This document shows, piece after piece, positions 60,120 to 64,000 of a stretch of DNA of 64,000 bases. A model generated the notes under the pieces. That model made no database searches. It was not told the DNA's origin and saw nothing but the letters and a program-made list of their open reading frames with translations. Position 1 is the first letter of the stretch. Every line of letters begins with the position of its first letter. Both the position numbers and the translations under genes were made by a program. This DNA is from an uncultured Lachnospiraceae bacterium (GTDB lineage: Bacteria; Bacillota; Clostridia; Lachnospirales; Lachnospiraceae): contig CANDAG010000005.1 of NCBI GenBank assembly GCA_947382625.1, positions 1 through 64,000 of the forward strand, read 5' to 3'.

Positions 60120-61856
60120 ATGAAAAACTTAAAAATCGGAGTCAAGCTACTACTCACCTTCATGCTCATCATCCTGCTGTTCTGCGGCACCGTTGCCACG
60201 GCGATCAGCGGACTTGAAGAAAATGTGGCTAAATATTCTGAATTCTACAATGTAAGCTATCAGGTTACAAACAAGGTTATGAGTATGCGCCGGGGTCTTC
60301 AGGTCATTGTGAAGGATCTCTCCTACATAACCATTGAGGATGAAGCCGAAAAGAGCGCATCCTATTTAAGCGACCTGCAAAAAGAACTTGCTACATTGGA
60401 AGAAAACGCCAATTGGCTGTTTGAGAATTTCACAGGAGACCAGGAACTGCTGGATGACTTTGCCGCTCATATCAGAGAGGCCATAACGCTGCAGGAGGAA
60501 GTGATCAGCCTTTCCGAAAAGGATATGAAAGGCGCCCAGGATATGCTGTTGGATGAATATCAGCCTTTGGTCGGGGAAGCTGTGGACACCCTGATACAGA
60601 TCAGCGCCATTGCTGAGGCAGATGCAGATGCAAATTATCTGGAGACCGTAGATCTGCAAAAGAAGCTGGTGATCCTTCAGATCTGCATGGCAGGAGGAAC
60701 ACTTATCATCACCGTGGTTCTCTCGCTTTACTTAACAGGAGCTATTACCAGACCGCTGAAAGAGCTGGAGGTTTCCGCCGGCAAAATCGTAAAAGGCGAC
60801 CTGGATATTTCCATTACCTACCAGTCTAAGGACGAACTTGGACGCCTTGCCAATGCGTTCCGGAATATGACGGTGATCTTAAACGCCGTAATCTCCGATG
60901 CCTCCCGGCTTCTCGAAGAAATGGCCAACGGCAATTTCGATGTACGTACCAGGGCAGAGGAACACTATGTAGGCAACTTCCAGAGCCTTCTGCTTTCTAT
61001 CCGCAAGCTGAACCGTGACTTAAGCGCCACTCTAAGCCAGATCAATGACAGCGCCGATCAGGTGGCATCAAGCTCCAGTCAGGTTTCCGGCGGTGCACAG
61101 GCGCTCTCTCAGGGTGCTACAGAACAGGCAGCCGCAGTAGAACAGCTGGCCGCCACCATTGCCAATATTTCCAATCAGGTCAGCGAAACGGCTGAAAATG
61201 CCCTTGAAGCAAGAGAGCAGTCCAACACTGCCGGCAATGAAATGGAAACCTGCAATGAACAGATGCAGGATATGATGGCAGCCATGGAAGAGATTTCCCG
61301 CACTTCCAACGAAATCAGCAAGATCATTAAGACCATCGAAGATATTGCTTTTCAGACCAATATCCTTGCACTCAACGCTTCCGTGGAAGCTGCAAGGGCC
61401 GGCGATGCAGGCAAGGGCTTTGCCGTAGTTGCCAATGAAGTACGTACTCTTGCCAGCAAGAGCTCCGTTGCATCCAAGGATACCGCCAGCCTCATCGAGC
61501 GCTCCATTGACGCCGTAGAGCGTGGTACTCAGATCGCTCATTCAACAGCGGAATCCTTAGGACTGGTAGTCAAAGAAGTACGTGCAACCTCCGAGAAGGT
61601 AGACAATATTGCCAGTGCTTCTAAGGAACAGGCCAGTGCCGTAGAGCAGGTAACTCTGGGCGTAGATCAGATTTCCACCGTAGTACAGAGCAATTCCGGC
61701 ACCGCTGTGGAAAGCGCATCTGCCAGCCAGGAGCTTTCCAGTCAGGCCGATACCCTGAAAGAACTGGTTGCGAAATTTACACTCCGCAAGGACTCTGCTC
61801 CTGCCAGGAGTTCTTCCTCCAGAAGCGGCAATCCATCAAGGAAAATCGTTCTGTAA
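60120..61856 (+). CDS. Methyl-accepting chemotaxis protein
   Basis: A 578-residue chemoreceptor started at ATG 60120 behind AGGAGG. Helix 1 ([20 protein letters not shown]), an extracellular four-helix-bundle sensor (35-185), helix 2 ([20 protein letters not shown]), HAMP ([19 protein letters not shown]), and the cytoplasmic signalling hairpin with the conserved tip [20 protein letters not shown] then [15 protein letters not shown]. Methylation-type Gln/Glu pairs flank it ([20 protein letters not shown]). It ends with a Ser/Arg-rich tail and lacks the CheR-binding pentapeptide. Ligand unknown. Confidence 0.95.
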   Translation: MKNLKIGVKLLLTFMLIILLFCGTVATAISGLEENVAKYSEFYNVSYQVTNKVMSMRRGLQVIVKDLSYITIEDEAEKSASYLSDLQKELATLEENANWLFENFTGDQELLDDFAAHIREAITLQEEVISLSEKDMKGAQDMLLDEYQPLVGEAVDTLIQISAIAEADADANYLETVDLQKKLVILQICMAGGTLIITVVLSLYLTGAITRPLKELEVSAGKIVKGDLDISITYQSKDELGRLANAFRNMTVILNAVISDASRLLEEMANGNFDVRTRAEEHYVGNFQSLLLSIRKLNRDLSATLSQINDSADQVASSSSQVSGGAQALSQGATEQAAAVEQLAATIANISNQVSETAENALEAREQSNTAGNEMETCNEQMQDMMAAMEEISRTSNEISKIIKTIEDIAFQTNILALNASVEAARAGDAGKGFAVVANEVRTLASKSSVASKDTASLIERSIDAVERGTQIAHSTAESLGLVVKEVRATSEKVDNIASASKEQASAVEQVTLGVDQISTVVQSNSGTAVESASASQELSSQADTLKELVAKFTLRKDSAPARSSSSRSGNPSRKIVL

Positions 61857-61892
61857 CGTGAACATGCGCCGTCAGGCGCACCACCTATACCA

Positions 61893-61925
61893 AAAGCCAG
61901 GGATATTCGCTCCCTGGCTTTTTTG
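61893..61925 (+). terminator. Terminator after the chemoreceptor gene
   Basis: AAGCCAGGGA and TCCCTGGCTT form a perfect 10-bp stem around a 7-base loop, followed by a T-run. Confidence 0.92.
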
Positions 61926-62002
61926 TCCTACAGCGGATATCTCCCAAAAGGGCGGCATCCGTTGTTTATTTTTACATAAGGATAATTCACAGGCAGAGTG
62001 TA

Positions 62003-64000
62003 TTATCCGTTGTCCGTATTCTTCACCAGCCTCTCCATCACTTCCAGCGGGATCTCCTGCACCGGCGCAAACTCCTCTGAATCCAGGTACCGGTAGATGG
62101 AGGATAGCAGTGCTCTGGCTTCCGGATATTCCTGGAGCTCCTGCAGACCCATAGAAGAGAAAAGAAGCTTTCCCTTTCCGCAGCGGCACTCCAGCAGCTG
62201 GGTCATTGGCCGCAAAAAGGCATAGCTGTCCATCTCCGTAACGATAGACTCATACCTCTTTGGCAGGATTACCGCCCGCCGGCCTGCCATAGGCCACCAC
62301 TGCCAGTTAGTATGGAATTCCGTAGGGAAATCCCTGAAGATCGGATGTGCCGTATCGATCAGCTGTCCCATGGCCCCTTCCTGTACGGAAAAGGTCCCTA
62401 CCGACCAGAAATCCGTGGTAAACTGAGCCTGTATGGACTCCGGCAGCGCTTCCTTTGTGGAGGGCGGCGTCAGATAAACGATCCCGCCTGCATCCAGAGC
62501 CTGCTTCGCTCCCTCATCCAGCCAGGCAGTCTCATATACTCCCTCCGGGCACTCAGGCTGCACAGGAGGATAAACCCACACGGGATAGCTGGCAGAAATC
62601 TCTCCGGCAACGGATCCGGCTCCCTTTTCGCCCTCCCCTTTTTCATTCTCATCACCTCTGATCCAGACCGTCAGCTCCAGCTTCGTGGGAACAGTAATGT
62701 TGGCAAATGAAAACTCCGGCATTTCCATATCTGTCAGTGTTCCCGGAGGGCAGCTCACTCGTCCTGCCTTCTTTTCCCCCCGGAACCCCTGTCCCTCCAG
62801 CCTATAGCAAAGCTCTCCTTCTACTACATTTTTGCCATAAATCGCCATCTTCACTTCCGCCTGCAGAGTTTCCCTTGTTTCATAGGTATATTTCGGCAAA
62901 AGCACCAGAGGCCGTTGATCCGTAAAAAACTTCCGAAAATCCTCCGGTCTGGCGAAATCAAAGGGCTTTGGCTTTAAGTGGGAGTTCAGCATTCCCACCA
63001 GAGCGGTTCCCTGCCCCGGAAAGTCCTGAAGTCCCAAAAGGGAGATTCCCGATAGCTGCCGGGTCCGCATAGCCGCCTCGATCTCTTCCCGATAACCAAT
63101 CCTGGAAAGCTCTCCGGTGGCCTCCACATACTTTTTCCAGACGGGAAGAAGTCCACTCTCCTCCACCCGCTTTTTGATCCAGAGCAGATTATCCGGCTGT
63201 GATATTCCCCGAAAATCCGCAAGCTCATCAAAATCAGGAAGAACCTCAAACTGCCCTACCTCGAAGCTGAACACAGGCTTTGTAAAGGTTTCCCGCAAAT
63301 GCTCCATGGTATCATCAAAGCTGGTTCCGGCACCAGGATAGCTGTGATTGATATATCCCTTCATTCCCGCAAAGGTTCCGCGCAATTCCTCCTCATAATA
63401 ATTGGAGGAGGTATAAAAATCGCTTTCTCCGTCACACCCTTTATTCCCGTAATGGACGTTGGAGCCATTGGCATATAAACGGGTACTATCCTTTTCCCGC
63501 GCCTTTTTCAGCAGCTCGTTCATCCTCTCATGTCCCTTTTCAAAGGCGTGGAGCTCGTTTCCGAAGGTCAGCATCACAAAAGAGGGGTGATTGGCCAGCA
63601 TCCACAGAATTTCCTTAAGCTCTGCCTCATAATAAGAAAAGCTTTCCTCCGATTCAAAGGCATCCACCGGATTCCAATGGGACAGCTCCGGCTGCATCAG
63701 CATCCCCATCTCATCTGCCGCCGCAAAAGCAGCCTCCGGCGGACAATGAGAGTGAAAACGCACGCAATTGATCCCGTAAGATTTGTAGGTTTCAAGGATA
63801 GTACGCCATTCCTCCACACTCATGGGACTGTATCCAGTTTCCGGGAACTCCCCGCAGTTGGCTTCGCACCTCAAAAAGACCGTGCGCCCGTTAAGCGAAA
63901 GCCTGCCCTCGCCGTTATCCCCAAACTCCCGGATCCCAAAGGTGATGGTCTTATCCGGCAGGGAAATGCACTGGCCCTCTTTTTCCTGTATAAGACCTGC
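62003..64000 (-). CDS. GH2-family glycoside hydrolase, N-terminus off the right edge
   Basis: About 665 residues; the frame stays open to the right edge (FGIREFGDNGEGRLSLNG precedes the barrel), so the ATG at 63874 is internal. TIM-barrel part: SYGINCVRFHSHCPPEAAFA, acid/base glutamate in VMLTFGNELHAFEKG, nucleophile glutamate in FSFEVGQFEVLPDF. A beta-rich tail follows, with a segment about 100 residues before the end (YLTPPSTKEALPES...) resembling a glutamine-amidotransferase-like domain seen in some GH2 enzymes. Ends before a terminator of the convergent chemoreceptor. Specificity unknown. Confidence 0.9.
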   Translation of the reverse strand, partial: AGLIQEKEGQCISLPDKTITFGIREFGDNGEGRLSLNGRTVFLRCEANCGEFPETGYSPMSVEEWRTILETYKSYGINCVRFHSHCPPEAAFAAADEMGMLMQPELSHWNPVDAFESEESFSYYEAELKEILWMLANHPSFVMLTFGNELHAFEKGHERMNELLKKAREKDSTRLYANGSNVHYGNKGCDGESDFYTSSNYYEEELRGTFAGMKGYINHSYPGAGTSFDDTMEHLRETFTKPVFSFEVGQFEVLPDFDELADFRGISQPDNLLWIKKRVEESGLLPVWKKYVEATGELSRIGYREEIEAAMRTRQLSGISLLGLQDFPGQGTALVGMLNSHLKPKPFDFARPEDFRKFFTDQRPLVLLPKYTYETRETLQAEVKMAIYGKNVVEGELCYRLEGQGFRGEKKAGRVSCPPGTLTDMEMPEFSFANITVPTKLELTVWIRGDENEKGEGEKGAGSVAGEISASYPVWVYPPVQPECPEGVYETAWLDEGAKQALDAGGIVYLTPPSTKEALPESIQAQFTTDFWSVGTFSVQEGAMGQLIDTAHPIFRDFPTEFHTNWQWWPMAGRRAVILPKRYESIVTEMDSYAFLRPMTQLLECRCGKGKLLFSSMGLQELQEYPEARALLSSIYRYLDSEEFAPVQEIPLEVMERLVKNTDNG

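Overview
The window looks like a chromosome segment of a gut-type, low-to-mid GC Firmicute, most probably a Lachnospiraceae (inferred, not proven). Supporting signs are strong AGGAGG-type ribosome binding sites, YesM/YesN and PocR-AraC sugar regulators, many GH2 enzymes, a MobQ-type mobilizable module with CHC2, DUF3847 and TnpV genes, and an IS66-like element. I see no tRNA, rRNA or CRISPR array.

Layout. (1) 0-10 kb: a partial nucleotidyltransferase, DUF3781, LysR, a class II Fic protein, an AAA/PD-(D/E)XK ORF, a PfoR-like permease with a divergent AraC regulator, a TPP-riboswitch-controlled thiD-thiE operon that ends in debris, and a second nucleotidyltransferase preceded by a perfect 22-bp hairpin. 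(2) 10.2-21.1 kb: one IS66-like insertion sequence with 23-bp terminal inverted repeats and a 9-bp target duplication. Its first gene is split by an 8.4-kb mobilizable module holding a truncated vapE, CHC2, a frameshifted MobA/L relaxase, TfoX, Imm1, an oriT, DUF3847, a RepA-like gene, an XRE regulator, GNAT and ASCH genes, a shortened TnpV and another XRE regulator. No integrase is left. (3) 21-26.5 kb: small redox and acetyltransferase genes mixed with broken genes (nonsense, internal deletion, lost DNA-binding domain). (4) 26.5-35.3 kb: a sugar ABC importer with an (alpha/alpha)6-type glycosidase, next to a YesM/YesN two-component pair. (5) 35.3-45.3 kb: an RND/MmpL transporter, a large membrane-anchored GLUG/coiled-coil protein and a GH2 enzyme in one overlapping operon, with a divergent TetR regulator. 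This block lies between two copies of an ABM-monooxygenase/aldolase junction. (6) 45-50 kb: a compact sugar pathway of isomerase, FGGY kinase, DUF4432 mutarotase-like protein and class II aldolase, with a divergent PocR-AraC regulator. (7) 51-57.5 kb: GH2, GH1, a deleted GPH-type sugar transporter and an AraC regulator. (8) 57.5-64 kb: mntP, tag, a FliD-like secreted protein, a chemoreceptor and a partial GH2 enzyme.

How it works together: most of the right two thirds appears devoted to taking up plant or host glycoside fragments, hydrolysing them (four GH2, one GH1 and one six-hairpin enzyme) and feeding the sugars into an isomerase-kinase-aldolase route, each block with its own local regulator. 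The least explained unit is the RND-GLUG-GH2 operon. The window is also rich in decay: I count about a dozen genes broken by frameshift, stop codon, internal deletion or truncation.
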